Shown: positions 11,871 through 24,302, counted from the stretch's first letter. The stretch is 64,000 bases of DNA from Raphanus sativus (GCF_000801105.2 NC_079518.1:24656800-24720799), one strand, 5' to 3'. Numbers and translations are program-made. Notes: a model not told the origin generated them from the letters alone.

Positions 11871-14800
11871 GCATTATCAGTTGGAACTGTCAAGGAGCAG
11901 GAAGCGACGAGACAGTTCAACGCCTCCGTGAAATGAGGAAAAATCATTTCCCGGATTTTTTATTTTTGTCAGAAACGAAACAAAAGCGTGCTTACATGGT
12001 TGGGTTACAGAAGGAGTATGGTTATGATGAAGTCTTAACAGTGGAACCTGTTGGTTTGAGTGGTGGTTTGGCTGTTTTTTGGAAGAGAAGTTATAGTGTG
12101 GATGTCTTAGTGGCGGACAAGAGGATTATCAATTTACAAGTGAAGATTGGCTCCCTTACCTTTTTTCTCTCTTGTATATATGGTGATCCAGTGCGGGACC
12201 GCCGAAACATAGTATGGGATAGGATCACTAGCATTGGAGCTAGTAGAAACGAGGCTTGGCTACTGGTTGGTGACTTTAACGAGTTGCTGAAGGCGAATGA
12301 GAAGGTAGGTGGACCTACTAGACAAGAATCTACCTTTTGGGACTTTCGCAATATGGTTGATAATTGCCGTATCAAAGAGATCCGCAGCTCAGGCAACTGG
12401 TTATCTTGGGCTGGTTGGCGTGACAAGATATGGGTACAGTGTCGCTTGGATCGCAGCTTCGGCAATGATGAGTGGTTCCGTATATTTCCTAGAGCTCATA
12501 TGGAGTATGGTGATATGAGAGCTTCTGATCATCGTCCTATTACGATCAGTTTTGTTCGGGAGGAAAGAGATACAAGGCGTGGGCGTTTTATGTTTGACAA
12601 ACGCATGGTCGCACAAGCTGGAGTTGAGGACATAGTGAAGCTTGGTTGGGGAGATGACCAGAAGGAAAATACTACTCCACTGATGGAAAGAATCCGACGA
12701 TGTAGGTTTGAACTGTCCAAGTGGAAACGCATCACAAAGATGGGGTCCAGAGGGAAGATTGCTCGGCTAAAAACGGCTCTTGAGAAGGAGATCTCCAAGC
12801 GGATGCCGTGTGCTGCAAGGATGCATCGTTTAAAAAGGGACCTTGCTAAAGCACACAGAGATGAAGAGGCCTTTTGGCGACAACGCAGTCGCAAGCTATG
12901 GCTTAAGCTGGGAGATAGAAATACTCGATATTTCCACAACTGTGCTAAGAGCCGTAAGCTTAGGAATCGGATTCTGATGCTCTTGGATACGGATGGCAGG
13001 GAGCACTTCTCTGAGGGTTCGAAGGGCCACATTGCAGCTGAGTACTTCAGAGACATCTTCAGTAGCTCTAATCCGTGGGATCTCGAGACTCTTTTTGATG
13101 GCTTTGCTAGCAAGGTAACGGAGGAGATGAACACTATGCTGACCTCTCCGATCCTTGAGGAGGAAGTGAAACAAGCAGCCTTCAATATCAAAGGAAGTAG
13201 TGCACCTGGAGCTGATGGGCTAACGGGAGTGTTCTATAAGAAGTTTTGGTCGATTGTGGGGCCTAGCACCACGAGAGAGGTACAAAAGTTTTTCCAAACT
13301 GCTGTGCTCCCTTCGGATTGGAATCATACGCAAATATGACTTATCCCTAAGATTCTGAATCCCTCGATGATGAAGGACCTACGGCCAATAAGCTTATGCT
13401 CTGTTCATTACAAGATTGTCTCCAAGATTCTCTGTGGGAGGCTGAAGAAGATCTTACCAGACATTGTCTCTGATACACAGGGAGCTTTTGTAGGGGGAAG
13501 ACTGATATCCGATAACATTTTGGTAGCACATGAAATGGTACATGCCTTGAGGACCAAAGATGGAGTTACTGAGACTTCCATGGCCATTAAGACTGATATG
13601 TCTAAGGCTTATGACCGAGTTGAGTGGAGCTTCATTGAAACTCTGTTGGAACGCATGGGATTTGCTCGTCAATGGGTGACTTGGATAATGGCGTGTATCA
13701 GTTCTGTGACCTACACAATCCTCCTTAATGATGAGCAACATGGTTTCATTAAACCTGAAAGAGGGCTTAGACAAGGAGATCCACTTTCCCCTTTCTTGTT
13801 CATATTAGGTGCGGAAGCATTGGTCAACACTCTTAACAAGGCTGAACAACTCAACAGCCTTACTGGGATCAAACTCTCTTCACAGGGACCAGCGGTTCAT
13901 CACTTGTTATTTGCGGATGATAGCCTCCTACTTACTAAAGCTACAGTCTCTGAAAGTGAAGAGATTGTTAGACGACTGAAGCTCTATGGAGATGTCTCAG
14001 GCCAAGTGATAAATAAAGCGAAGTCATCAATCATCTTCGGCTCAAAGGTTCCTGATGAAGTCAAGGAAGCAGTGAAAGAGGCTTTAGGGATCTCGACTGA
14101 AGGAGGAGAGGGGACATACTTAGGCTTGCCGGAGTGTTTCAGTGGCTCCAAACGACAGCTTTTGAATTTCATACACGATAGAGTTCAAGTACGGCTACGA
14201 GGAGGAGGAGCAAATACACTTTCTCAAGGTGGGAAGGAAGTTATTCTCAAGTCTGTTGGTTTAGCGCTACCAGTCTTCGCCATGACATGTTTTAAACTGC
14301 CTAAGGATCTCTGTGAGAAGCTCACCAGCGTGATGATTGAGTTCTGGTGGGGAGGAACTTCGGAAAAAAGAAAGATAGCTTGGGTTGCTTGGAAAAAGCT
14401 ATGTAAACCTAAGGAACTTGGAGGGTTAGGGTTTAAAGATATTGCCTTGTTCAATCAGGCCTTGTTGTGCAAACAAGCTTGGAGAATTTGGTCTAAACCA
14501 CAATCCTTACTAGCACGAGTCATGAAGAGCAGATACTTCAAGAATGGTTCATTCTTAGACTGTGGGATCGGCAATAGACCTTCGTATGCTTGGCGAAGTA
14601 TTATGCATGGAAGAGAGTTACTTGTAAAGGGGCTCATGAAACAGATTGGTGATGGGCAGAGCACACATGTTTGGTACGATAACTGGATCCTTTTAGACGC
14701 TCCTCGACCCCCAAGATATCGTACAGATGAAGTCGATCTATCCTTGACAGTGTCTGAATTGATAGACTCGAGATATGGCACTTGGAATGTGCACCGAGTC

Positions 14801-15988
14801 AGACACCTCTTTGTTGAGGAAGATGCTAACTACATCTTGGGTCTTAAAATTCATCTGAATCGTCCAGATGCAGTGGTTTGGGGTTTGGAGAAGAACGGAG
14901 TATACAGTGTCAAAAGTGGTTATAAGTTACTTGACACTATTCAGGAAATGGAGAGCAATTCTCAGGTAACGCTATCGCCATTGGAGAAGAGTCTCTGGTC
15001 AAATCTCTGGAAGGTGAAAACTCTACCTAAGATAAGACACTTCCTATGGAAGGCTTTGGCAGGAGCCCTGGCGGTCGCTGATCGACTTCAAACTCGAGGC
15101 ATTCAGATTGACCCTATATGTAGATGTTGCCAGTTAGCGCCTGAAACCATTTGCCACGTTCTCTTCCATTGCCCTACGGCACAAGAAGTCTGGAGATTGT
15201 CTGGTTTCCCTCAGCCTCCTGCGGGTTTCTCTCCTAACTCAGTGATGTTGAACCTTCAGTACTTGCTGCAGTGTAGTAAACGACAATCGGTGCCTCAACG
15301 CATACGTATGCTCTTCCCTTGGGTACTTTGGCACATTTGGAAAGGAAGAAATGAGCTCATTTTTGCCAATACCCGTCTTGGATCAGCTACTATTATGGAG
15401 AAGGCTCAGAACGACTATGATGCTTGGGAAGAAGTAAACATAGTTAATTTGGCTCAGGTTATACGGGATATTAATGACATTTCACCCATTGAGAGATGGC
15501 AGAAACCATGCCAGAGTTTTGTGAAGTGTAACATTGATTCTTCATGGACTAGTGCAACCGCTAATGCGGGAGCCTCTTGGATACTCAGGAATCACAAAGG
15601 AGAAGCCTTAGCCCATAGTCGAAGATCTTATTCTTCAGTTACTACTAGGCTTGAGGCGGAGCTTCTGAGTTTTAGTTGGGCCATTGATGGTGCTAGAGAT
15701 CTACGCTTCGATAGAGTGGTGTTTGAATCCTCTTCCTACCTTGCGGGTGAAGCAATTCTCAGACCTGAGGAATTTCCAAGCTATCAAGATCTACTGACTA
15801 ACATTCGATGTAAGTTAGAAGGATTCAGGTTGTGGAACATCTCTTTTTCTCCCCTTTCTGGAAATAGAGTGGCACACGAGATTGCACTCAGTGTTACGAG
15901 AGATCATCGCTATCAGTCGTATGTGGCTCATGGTGGACCATTTTGGTTGAGAGCTTTGATACAAGTAGATGCGCAGGAAGCTTCTTAA
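11867..15988 (+). pseudogene. LINE ORF2: endonuclease-RT-RNase H, interrupted by one TGA
   Basis: 1374 codons in one frame, broken only by TGA at 13337-13339 (codon 491), just before the RT block starting LIPKILNP. The APE-type endonuclease fills residues 1-225 (WNCQG, SETK, VGDFNELL, SDHRP). RT motifs follow: PGADGL, LRPISLC, a catalytic Asp in IKTDMSKAYDRVEW, LRQGDPLSP, and FADD in place of YADD. A zf-RVT segment (CRCCQLAPETICHVLFHC) and an RNase H domain from about 15530 follow. In the RNase H, the usual FESDS-like catalytic Asp reads FESSS, so that activity may be lost. No frameshift is present. Confidence 0.93.
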
Positions 15989-16197
15989 CTTCACCTTTAG
16001 AGATGCTGCTTCGTCTAAACCTCTCTTCTCTCTCTTTGACTTTTTGGCTGAAAGGCCTCTTATTTGCTTTGTTGTTCAGGGTCCTATTGGTTCCCTTTCT
16101 TTTAGCTTTGCTCTGTTTTTCTGTTCTGGTTTGAACAGTTCTTTCGTCTGCAAGGTCCTTTTATGGCCTTTAATAAGATACTAAGAGTTAAAAAAAA

Positions 16198-16211
16198 AGA
16201 GTCATAGAAAC
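16198..16211. repeat. LINE target site duplication, right copy
   Basis: agagtcatagaaac, identical to 9981-9994. Confidence 0.92.
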
Positions 16212-16324
16212 TAACGATTCTAGGTGGGTTACATTCGTTTGAGATTATGTGTGCTTGGAGAAGCCTTATGTGTGCTAAGAAAATTATCTCACCAATTTAA
16301 GGTATGAAATCGAGTTTTTTTTCA

Positions 16325-17335
16325 GATATGTTCGTCCAGACGACTTACCTGGTAAGTCGTTTGGCTATAGACGACTTACCTGGAAGTCGTCTGGTCAATG
16401 CAAAGGCTATTTTTGCAATTGACTTTGAAATTTCTTTTCTGGGACGACTGAAATATCAGTCGTCTGGTTTAGCTTGATTACAAAAAATCTCTTAAGAATC
16501 TAAACGACTTACATTTCAGTCGTCATAGGTTAGTTTTGCATTTGACTTGATTTTGTCAGAAGTTTGACTTTTACGGACGACTTACATTTCAGTCGTCCGG
16601 TAAAAAATTGAAATATCAATATTTTATTAAAACTCGACGACTTACATTTCAGTCGTCATAGGTTAGTTTTGCAATTTAAAAAAAAACTTCAATAATTTAT
16701 TAAACACAGACGACTTACAATTCAGTCGTCGAGGATTTTATTCCGAGATTCTGGTCAAACCTCGTAAATCGTGGACGACTTAAATGTAAGTCGTCAGGCG
16801 GACGACTGAAATCTAAGTTGTCTGGATATAATTAAATATTGAATTTTTTTTCACAATTTCAAAACTAACCTATGACGACTGAAACGAAAGTCGTTGAATT
16901 TTAATAAAATATTGATATTTCAATTTTTCAACAGATGACTGAAATGTAAGTTGTCTGGATGAAATTAAATATTGAAGTTTTTTTCACAATTTCAAAACTA
17001 ACCTATGACGACTGAAATGAAAGTCGTTGAATTTTAATAAAATATTGATATTTCAATTTTTCAACAGACGACTGAAATGTAAGTCGTCCGAAAAAGTCAA
17101 ACTTCTGAAATATTCCAGTCAAATGCAAAACTAACTTATGATGACTGAAATGTAAGTCGTCTGTGTGTTTTTGGAGATTTTTTAATCAAACTATAGCAGA
17201 CGACTGAAATATCAGTCGTCTCAAATAATTGATTTCAAAGTCAATTGCAAAAATAACCTTTGCGTTGACAAGACGACTTAAAGTTTAGTCGTCTGGATGA
17301 CTTAGATTGAAGTTGTCTACGTCTATCTTTAATAA
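16325..17335. repeat. 1-kb foldback made of GACGACT hairpin modules (array A)
   Basis: About 17 modules of the form GACGACT-(6 to 8 nt)-AGTCGTC are present, each a small hairpin. The whole region is also an imperfect palindrome centred near 16780. The left arm reads aaggctatttttgcaattga and the right arm, reverse-complemented, aaggttatttttgcaattga. The loop is mostly tacatttc in the left arm and gaaatgta in the right arm, as expected of a palindrome. From 16500 to 17270 the modules alternate about 60-64 and 71-73 bp apart. No coding capacity was seen. Confidence 0.9.
16824..17089 (+). repeat. 133-bp tandem duplication within array A
   Basis: Two head-to-tail copies, 16824-16956 and 16957-17089, nearly identical. 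They share aattaaatattga, ttcacaatttcaaaactaac and aatattgatatttcaatttt. Confidence 0.9.
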
Positions 17336-20053
17336 ACTTTCGTTTTCTCTCAAACTAAAAATACTTTTAACATCTTCTTGTTAACTCATGTTAAGTAACT
17401 TCAAGAATATTAAGTTTTATGGTTTAGTATCTTATGTGTTAGTTTTTGAATTTGTGTAATGTTTGATCTTCTGTAAATTTTACTAAGTTTTCTTGGTTGG
17501 ATAGAGTGATAAAAATATTTTTTGAATTACTTAGAGATATGTAAATCTCATATTTTCAAAATATGTTTTCTCCCTTAGTTTCATTAAATTTGACTAAGTT
17601 TTTCAACACAAACTTGTAAAACATGTAATATTCTTTGACACCAATGATGATTTGTTGGAAGAAGGATTAAAATACTTCTTAAAATGTTGTATCAATACGA
17701 GGCTACCAACATTGTTGTTTATTAAGATGAGCAGAAGACCATTGGAGTTTCTTATTGCATATGGGGGGTCCAAAGATGAGAAAAGTCTATTGAAGACTGT
17801 TATTTCATTGATTTGTAAATGTGTAAATACATTGTTAGCACATATATTACATCTTGGGAAACAATATTACTGATTACAAAAAAATTACAACTAAAGGAGT
17901 ATACATGCAAATCACAAAACATACCACAAACAAAACTATAATAGATCATTCCTCTACAAAGACAAGCTTGGACTCCACTTGATATGAAAGAAGACAGCGT
18001 CAGAAAACTTCCAGAAAGTCCAGACAACTTCCAGATGACTTACATGAATCGGAGCAAAATGTTATTTTGATATATAGTTTATATTGTAAACTATGATAAA
18101 TATAAACTACTGAAAGAAAGTATATTTTGTGAGAATGCAAAATGTAAAATAATGATAAAATACATTATTTAAAATATATCACAATAAAAAATAAGTTAAA
18201 ATTTTTAATCATTTAAAATGTTGATTTTCTAATTCCTTTGTTCATTCTATCTTTTGATTCGTATTGTATATTTGGTGGCTAAGAGTTTAAATTCTTACTA
18301 AGAAAACAAACTTTTTAGAAGTATACATTAAAAATAAAACAGGAATTATAGAATTTTTCTTCCAATTTCAAAAATGTTGGATATAATAATTTTGTTTTTG
18401 TAAATACCTTGATTAAAGGTAACAGTTAATTTCTTATTGAATATTTTCTGAAATTTCATAAATATTGAAAAATATACTATAGTTTTCGAAGGTGATTGGC
18501 AAGTACTCTGAATGCTTCCCACACCTTTTCCACAACTACATTAGTTTACCAATCTTTCTCTAATAGAATAATTCAAAGATACATCATAAAAGTTAAATTA
18601 AAATTATATTGGCTTTTAAAATTAATTTTTCCAAAATTTTATATTTACTTCTTTGATAGCTATTGATATTAATCTACATCAATTGATTCTGTAGCCACAG
18701 TAGAAAAACTTACAGTTTATATTCTAAAGTAAAGTATTTAAATCTACAGCTTCTACCAATCAAACACTTCATGAAGTTCTTATGTTACGAAGACTAAATA
18801 TCTCTGCTAAATATTATATTCTAGACGTAGTTCTCTGCTAAATATCTTCTTAAATGTTATTAGTTTCCATGAGGTTCCTATTTCTCATCATCGATTTTCC
18901 AAGAGTGAAGATATAAGACATTAGCGTTGATTGTATATTTGTGTATGTTGATACGTAAAATACTGTACATGTTAATCAACATCTTGTCTGGCAGAATCGA
19001 AATAGATTAATAAATATATCTCAAATAATATTTTGTTAAAATAATAATTAATATTTGATTGTGATTTGCATCCAGTTAGTCATGTAAGAATTGTTTTGTA
19101 TTAAAATGACACAAATGTTTGTAAGATACTTAAAATGACCAAAATAGGACTTGTGTGCATATTACATATTTAAATGTTATTAAATTAGAGGAATTCTAAT
19201 TTTACCATATATTTATTTTCTAAATTTCTTTTTAGGAAACGAAACGAATAAAAACAGATTAAAGGATCGACATTAAGCAAAATTTGTATGCTTTGTTCAT
19301 TGCTCTGATGCTATGGTGTTAGTTTGATTGAGTTTCTGATTATTGGGCTGTAGTGGGCGGTATTGAGCGTCCTCACTGAGTACTTTTGTATGCTCATGCC
19401 TCCTTTTGTGATGCAGGTGATGAGTAGTTGGTCGACCGGAGCGCGGAACAATGAAGACCATTGGGGCGGATTTTCTTTTCTTATAAACTTGGGTTTTTAT
19501 TTGGCATTTTTATGAATCTTATACTATTACTTTACAGTATTTTGCTCGGATTTATTAATAAAGTTTAAACATATTTTGGAGTTTATTGTTGGAAAATTTC
19601 TTGAATTTTTACTTAGAATTTTTCGAGGTTTTTAAAAAGATTTCCGGGTCGGGGTGTTTCACTCTGCTCATTTTTTTGGTCTCGAAACAGCTGTTCATAT
19701 ACAATTAGCTTTGCTGAATTAATTTACAATATTAGTAGACCGAGTAAAAATAAATTCGTGATTTTTATCGGTTTTTCAGCAATTGTAATCTATTTTTTTG
19801 CATTTTCTAATTCAGTTTGATTTGACTGGTTCATCAAAATCAGTTATTTTATTAAAAATGTACATACTAAATTTATTGTTTCTATAACAGCTGAAAATAA
19901 AACAAAATAATTTTATTTGATAAATCCAACAAACACGCATACTTAGTATTATATCAATACATAATAAAATAAAATAAAACAAAAACAAAACAACATATAT
20001 TCTTATAGAGAATACTTAAATTTAAAAAAATGAGTAACTATTCATATTTTGAA
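17336..20053. other. Gene-free AT-rich region
   Basis: No gene recognised. 17880-18045 resembles 29885-30000 in direct orientation (shared ctctacaaagacaag-like, ttggactcca and gatatgaaagaa), which links arrays A and B as one repeat family. A 73-codon open frame at 17652-17873 matches nothing I know. A possible LTR remnant lies at 19310-19675. Confidence 0.6.
19310..19675. repeat. Possible LTR-retrotransposon 3' remnant
   Basis: Moderate-GC sequence with the phrases tcctcactgagtacttttgt and ggtgatgagtagttggtcga resembles the tail region of plant Gypsy elements. No coding domain, second LTR or target duplication was found. Confidence 0.3.
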
Positions 20054-20332
20054 TCAGCAATCGGCAGGTCTGTAACTGCAATAAAGTCTGGCAATATAAC
20101 CGCCGCCACCTGGAACGACAAACTCCGTATGGACGTGATGCGGTTCATTGCAAAACTTCTCACAAACTTCTTTACATGTGGTTAAATCAGGATTTTTTAT
20201 TACTTTCATGCACCGATTCGGAATGCAATTTTCTTTGCACATTACATCGACTGAATGAGATATATGTGTAGAAAACACAATCATAATTGTAATTATGATC
20301 ATGAAAACGCTTGACTTTTTTTGAATCCCCAT
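20054..20332 (-). CDS. Thionin-like secreted Cys-rich peptide
   Basis: A 92-aa single-exon gene. Residues 1-29 form a clear signal peptide (basic start, then a long Ile/Met/Val-rich stretch). The mature part has eight Cys at 32, 36, 41, 53, 57, 61, 85 and 92, spaced C-x3-C-x4-C-x11-C-x3-C-x3-C-x23-C-x6-C. The first six match the CxxxC pairs of Brassicaceae thionin-like/Cys-rich peptides of the defence or reproductive type. It is probably secreted and disulfide-bonded; target and activity are unknown. The frame is intact within otherwise transposon-rich DNA, which suggests recent duplication or selection. A different Cys-rich peptide family is possible. Confidence 0.72.
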   Translation of the reverse strand: MGIQKKSSVFMIIITIMIVFSTHISHSVDVMCKENCIPNRCMKVIKNPDLTTCKEVCEKFCNEPHHVHTEFVVPGGGGYIARLYCSYRPADC

Positions 20333-20434
20333 GACGAATATTTTTAACTATCACAAATGCTAAGAAGTTGCAATTTCTTCTTTTTAATCGTAAACAATAT
20401 AATTTGTTGAGTAATGTCAGGTTAATGTAGGTGA

Positions 20435-20446
20435 TTTATATATATA
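20435..20446 (-). promoter_or_regulatory. Possible TATA box of the Cys-rich peptide gene
   Basis: TATATATAAA on the minus strand, about 105 bp upstream of the start codon. The surroundings are AT-rich, so chance occurrence is possible. Confidence 0.4.
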
Positions 20447-21100
20447 GTAAAACTAATAATAACTATTTTTAATAGTTGCTTAAAATCAGTTTATTAGTTT
20501 TCCTTAAAATATATATGTCTGATAAGTTTTGTAAAGTTTTAGCTGTGGTTTGTCTATTATAGTTCTCCAAACAACTTATTGTTATAAATAAACAATAGTT
20601 AACCGTTTGTATTGCAGATTCTAACTTGCAAATGACAAATAAAGAGAGAATTTATAGGAGATATAATATAAACCCACTCCGTAGAGAAAAAAAATCAAAA
20701 TCAGATCCTATTCAAGCAGTGCATATGACTCCAGTCGCCTAAGTATACTGTATTGTATATGACATGTTTTTTAACTCTGATTTTTTGATGAGTTTTTCTA
20801 ACACTAATTTATAACATACATTTTTAAAGCAATGCATATGACTCTAGTAGTCTCCTACGTAAATAATGTTTTTAAGCAATATACATGACTCTAGTTTCCT
20901 AAGTAATCAACACCTGATATATATATATACACATATATATACACACTGTTATGATATGAGTAGGACTCATATATGAATTGCGCTAAGCACTGAAGGAAGA
21001 GTTGATGTTTTTGTAAGCTGTAAATTACATTTCCCATCAGTGCATTGAGTTGGCAACGTGTTAAACATGGTTTAAATGTCTGGTGGATTGGGAATATTAG
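20447..21100. other. Gene-free stretch with short direct repeats
   Basis: The phrase gcatatgactc(t/c)agt with a nearby cctaagta recurs at about 20720, 20833 and 20883. No gene seen. Confidence 0.55.
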
Positions 21101-21553
21101 GTCTATGAAAAATTCTCCATTCATAAACACTATGAACTATTGGTCTCGTCCCCTCTAGTATGTTACCTTACCATCTCCCATATATAACACTGTATAGAAG
21201 GATCTCATGTTTTCTACCTCTGTCGTATATGAACGCTCAAGTCGATGGATCGTAGTAATTTGCCCATGAACTTAAGATTCGGGGTCCTCCATTCCGCGAT
21301 CCCATCCAAGTTTCATGTCAGGTATGAAAACGTCAGTGGGGTAATTTCCAATGATTTTAAGATTGGCGGGTCTAGTGATAGAGCTTTGATTACCCATGTT
21401 TTACTACCCTACATAAAACTTGGAGCGTTCATATAGGGATAAATATGGGATCGTTCTATACAGTGTTAAATATGGGAGGGGGTAAAGTAACATACTCTAG
21501 GGGACGAAACCAGGGAGTTCATAGTGTTTCTCAATGGAGAAACTTTCAAAGAC
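21101..21553. mobile_element. Foldback MITE with about 140-bp inverted arms
   Basis: The left arm (21101-21245) and the reverse complement of the right arm (21415-21553) share ttctccatt, aaacactatgaact, cgtccc, agtatgtta, taacactgtatagaa and atatgaacgctc. The centre (about 170 bp) is unrelated. No transposase and no clear target duplication. Confidence 0.8.
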
Positions 21554-22539
21554 ATACACAATATTGATTTTTTATTTTATTTTATATGAACATTGTGTAT
21601 TAAACGTTGAGGTCATTTATGATCAAATACTTTAAATAACAATCTGATGATAAAGTTTTTTAAAATCTAAATAAATCCAAATATGAAGTTGTGTGGGAAT
21701 AAAAATAATAAACCGAATGATGGTTGGATAGATTTTTTTCTTTTGAGTTCTTTTCATGTGATTTTGCATGAACCGAAAACACTTTTCACTTCATGATTTA
21801 CTTGATCTCTTATTCATACTTTGAAATGTTTGATGTATTCGATTGATTAGTTGAAATAGAATTTTGTAGCTGGTGATGATTAGAGGTGTACTTTATTTGT
21901 TTGGAATGGGATCATTGAATTATTTAAAATGATGGAAAATTTGGTGAATATCAGGTTTTTGAAATTGTTTATAAACAAAAATAGTAGATTAAGGAGTCAT
22001 AATTTAATTTATTATAGTAATTTAATATTTTATTTTAAGGTTGAAATTTCTTATTATTTTTTAAAATAATTATATAAAGACTAACGACCTATATATGCTT
22101 ATCAACAAACGATAAGGATTACCTCAATCTATATTATTATTTAAAAAGTGATTTTGATTACTTGTCATGTTTCCCATAATTTTAGGTACTTTTCTTAATA
22201 TATATATCTCACATATGATAGATATTTTAAAATATATTTATTAGGATAATCAAAATCACTCATTGTAACAAATTCAGATCTATTTATAATACTATTTGTA
22301 AAATGATTTTTTTTACTCTCACATTAAATATTAGAGTGTTTAAAGTCTTCATATTACCCTTAATAAATAACTACGATAATCATTGTTAAAATTTATGCAA
22401 CGGCGATAATCATCATTATCTAAAATATTCTATATTATGTTATCCAAAATATTCTACATCATAATATTTTTAAAATAAATATAAATCCATGTATATAGTT
22501 TTAATTATAATTTTTGTATTGCAGCTGTATATATGATTG
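21554..22539. other. AT-rich gene-free region
   Basis: No gene seen. A possible Helitron-like start (aatctatattattatttaaa) lies near 22127 on the plus strand without a recognised partner end. Confidence 0.5.
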
Positions 22540-22894
22540 TTCAAATTTTTTTCTTATATTGAATGTATACTTATTCTATTTTTTTATTTTATATCAAATG
22601 GTAATATGATGATAAATGTTTAATGTAATATTACTATTTTTATATTGTGTATTCATTTATTATTTATTTTACTATATATTTTTAGATAGATGTTTAATGT
22701 AGTTTTCATATTTCTTATATTGTATATTTATTATTATTTATTTTTATTCTAATATTATGATATATATTTAATGTAATATTTTTATTATTCTTATATTCTA
22801 TATTTACTTATTGTTTATTTTACTATTAATAATTTAGGTAGATGTTTAATTTATTTTTTCATTTTTAATTGTATATTTACTTTATATTTACTTT

Positions 22895-23261
22895 GGGGAG
22901 TGTATTGAATCTAAAATTTGAAGTGGTTTGATTTTTAATGAGTTTTTAGATGATTGCAGGAGAATTAGATGATTTGGTGTGATTTTTGTTAAAACACTCT
23001 GAAATCTCATCTAAAACAATGAGATTTGTATTTTTATTTTTATAACTAAAGAACTCCCCTCAAACACTCTAGAAATACTTAAATAACTATAAAATCTCCA
23101 ACTTAAATTTTGTTCAATAACAGTGGATTTCAGGGTGTTTTATAAAATGTCAAGTTCAATAACACTGGATTTTAAAGTGTTTTTTTAAATCCACGTTTGA
23201 ATAAAAGTGGATTTGTCATTTTAATACAAATCACTTCAAACCCTTAGTTGAATGCACCCCC
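22895..23261 (+). mobile_element. MITE with GGGGAGTGTATTGAAT-type inverted ends
   Basis: The left end ggggagtgtattgaatctaa and the reverse complement of the right end, gggggtgcattcaactaag, are similar; both continue into gtttgaagtg(a/g)tttg. The MITE sits inside the AT-rich array, and a truncated relative is at 4315-4552. Confidence 0.8.
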
Positions 23262-23809
23262 TTATTGTATTTTCTTGTTTTATATCAAATAATAATATTA
23301 TGATATATGTTGAATGTAATGTTTCTATTTCTTATACTCTGTGATTGTTTTTATTATATTCTCTATTTACAGATAAATATATTTAGAAATAATAAAATGT
23401 AAATCTATATAATTTTCAGATAGATGTTTAAAGTTCTTTTTCTATTTCTTATATTGTATTTTTCAATAACATCTTATATTGTATATTTACTTATTATTTA
23501 TTTCTTCTTATATTGTATAATTCTTTATTCTAATTATTTTGCTTTTATATCAAATTATAATATAACGATAATGTTTAATGTAATATTTCTATTTTTATTG
23601 TATATTTACTTATTATTTATTTTATTATAAATTTTCAGATAGATGTTTAATGTAATTTTTCTATTTTTATACTGTATATACTTATTATTTATTTTTATTA
23701 TATCATATATTTACTTTTTATTTATTTTTCATTTTTTAATAATAATGTCATGTGGCATCTTTTGAGGGAATTTTTTCCGCTGATGTGGACGCTCACTGAA
23801 ACCTCGAAT

Positions 23810-23870
23810 GGTCCCTTTTATTAGTATAGACTAGGGGTTTATTTCCACGCTATGCGCGAGGCCTATTTTG
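23810..23870 (-). mobile_element. Head-to-tail junction of two Helitrons
   Basis: On the minus strand one Helitron ends in a short GC hairpin (CGC-TAT-GCG) and CTAG at 23831-23834. Directly next to it another begins TCTATACTAATAAAAGGG at 23830. The far ends of both were not located. Confidence 0.6.
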
Positions 23871-24302
23871 TTTTTCCAATGTTAACCACTTCTTCCGAAC
23901 CATAATAAATCGTTTAAAGGTATTTATACATCGACTGATTACAATTTTTTTTATTTAATCTTTCTAGTTTTTCTAAAAAAGACAATAATTACAGTTAATT
24001 CAAGCAATAAAAATCATATTGCATAATATATATAAAAACATCAATTTACATTTAATTTTACATAAAAACTTAAAATATCACTTAAAATGAAAAAAAGGAG
24101 TTTTTTAAAAGATCACCTAAAGTAACACGGAAGAAGTATATAACTATTCTTTTGGATGTTGTATTTTGAATGGTATGATTATCTGTATACATGAGTGCTT
24201 TGTATTCATGGTATGGTATGCATAACATAAATTTTTCATATTTTTAGGTTAAAATTATTGAATGGTAATGTTGATGTGATCATATCTTGCGATGTTTAAA
24301 TT

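Larger units (their letters stand above)
9995..16197 (+). mobile_element. Full-length L1-type LINE (non-LTR retrotransposon)
   Basis: The element is bounded by a perfect 14-bp target duplication and ends in a short A run (16192-16198), the signature of target-primed reverse transcription. It carries ORF1 (DUF4283 plus a CCHC knuckle) and ORF2 (endonuclease, reverse transcriptase, zf-RVT and RNase H) in the order usual for plant L1 elements. ORF1 stop and ORF2 start overlap as ATGA at 11867-11870. The 5' leader of about 415 bp seems complete. The identical duplication indicates a fairly recent insertion, yet ORF2 has a nonsense codon, so this copy cannot make full ORF2 protein without readthrough. 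Confidence 0.95.

Noticed and set aside
16325..17335. Regularly spaced short palindromic repeats resembling a CRISPR array
   Set aside because: This is plant nuclear DNA with no cas genes; spacers are themselves repetitive and form a large palindrome, unlike unique CRISPR spacers.
17652..17873. 73-codon reading frame beside array A
   Set aside because: No family match and it lies within repeat-derived sequence.
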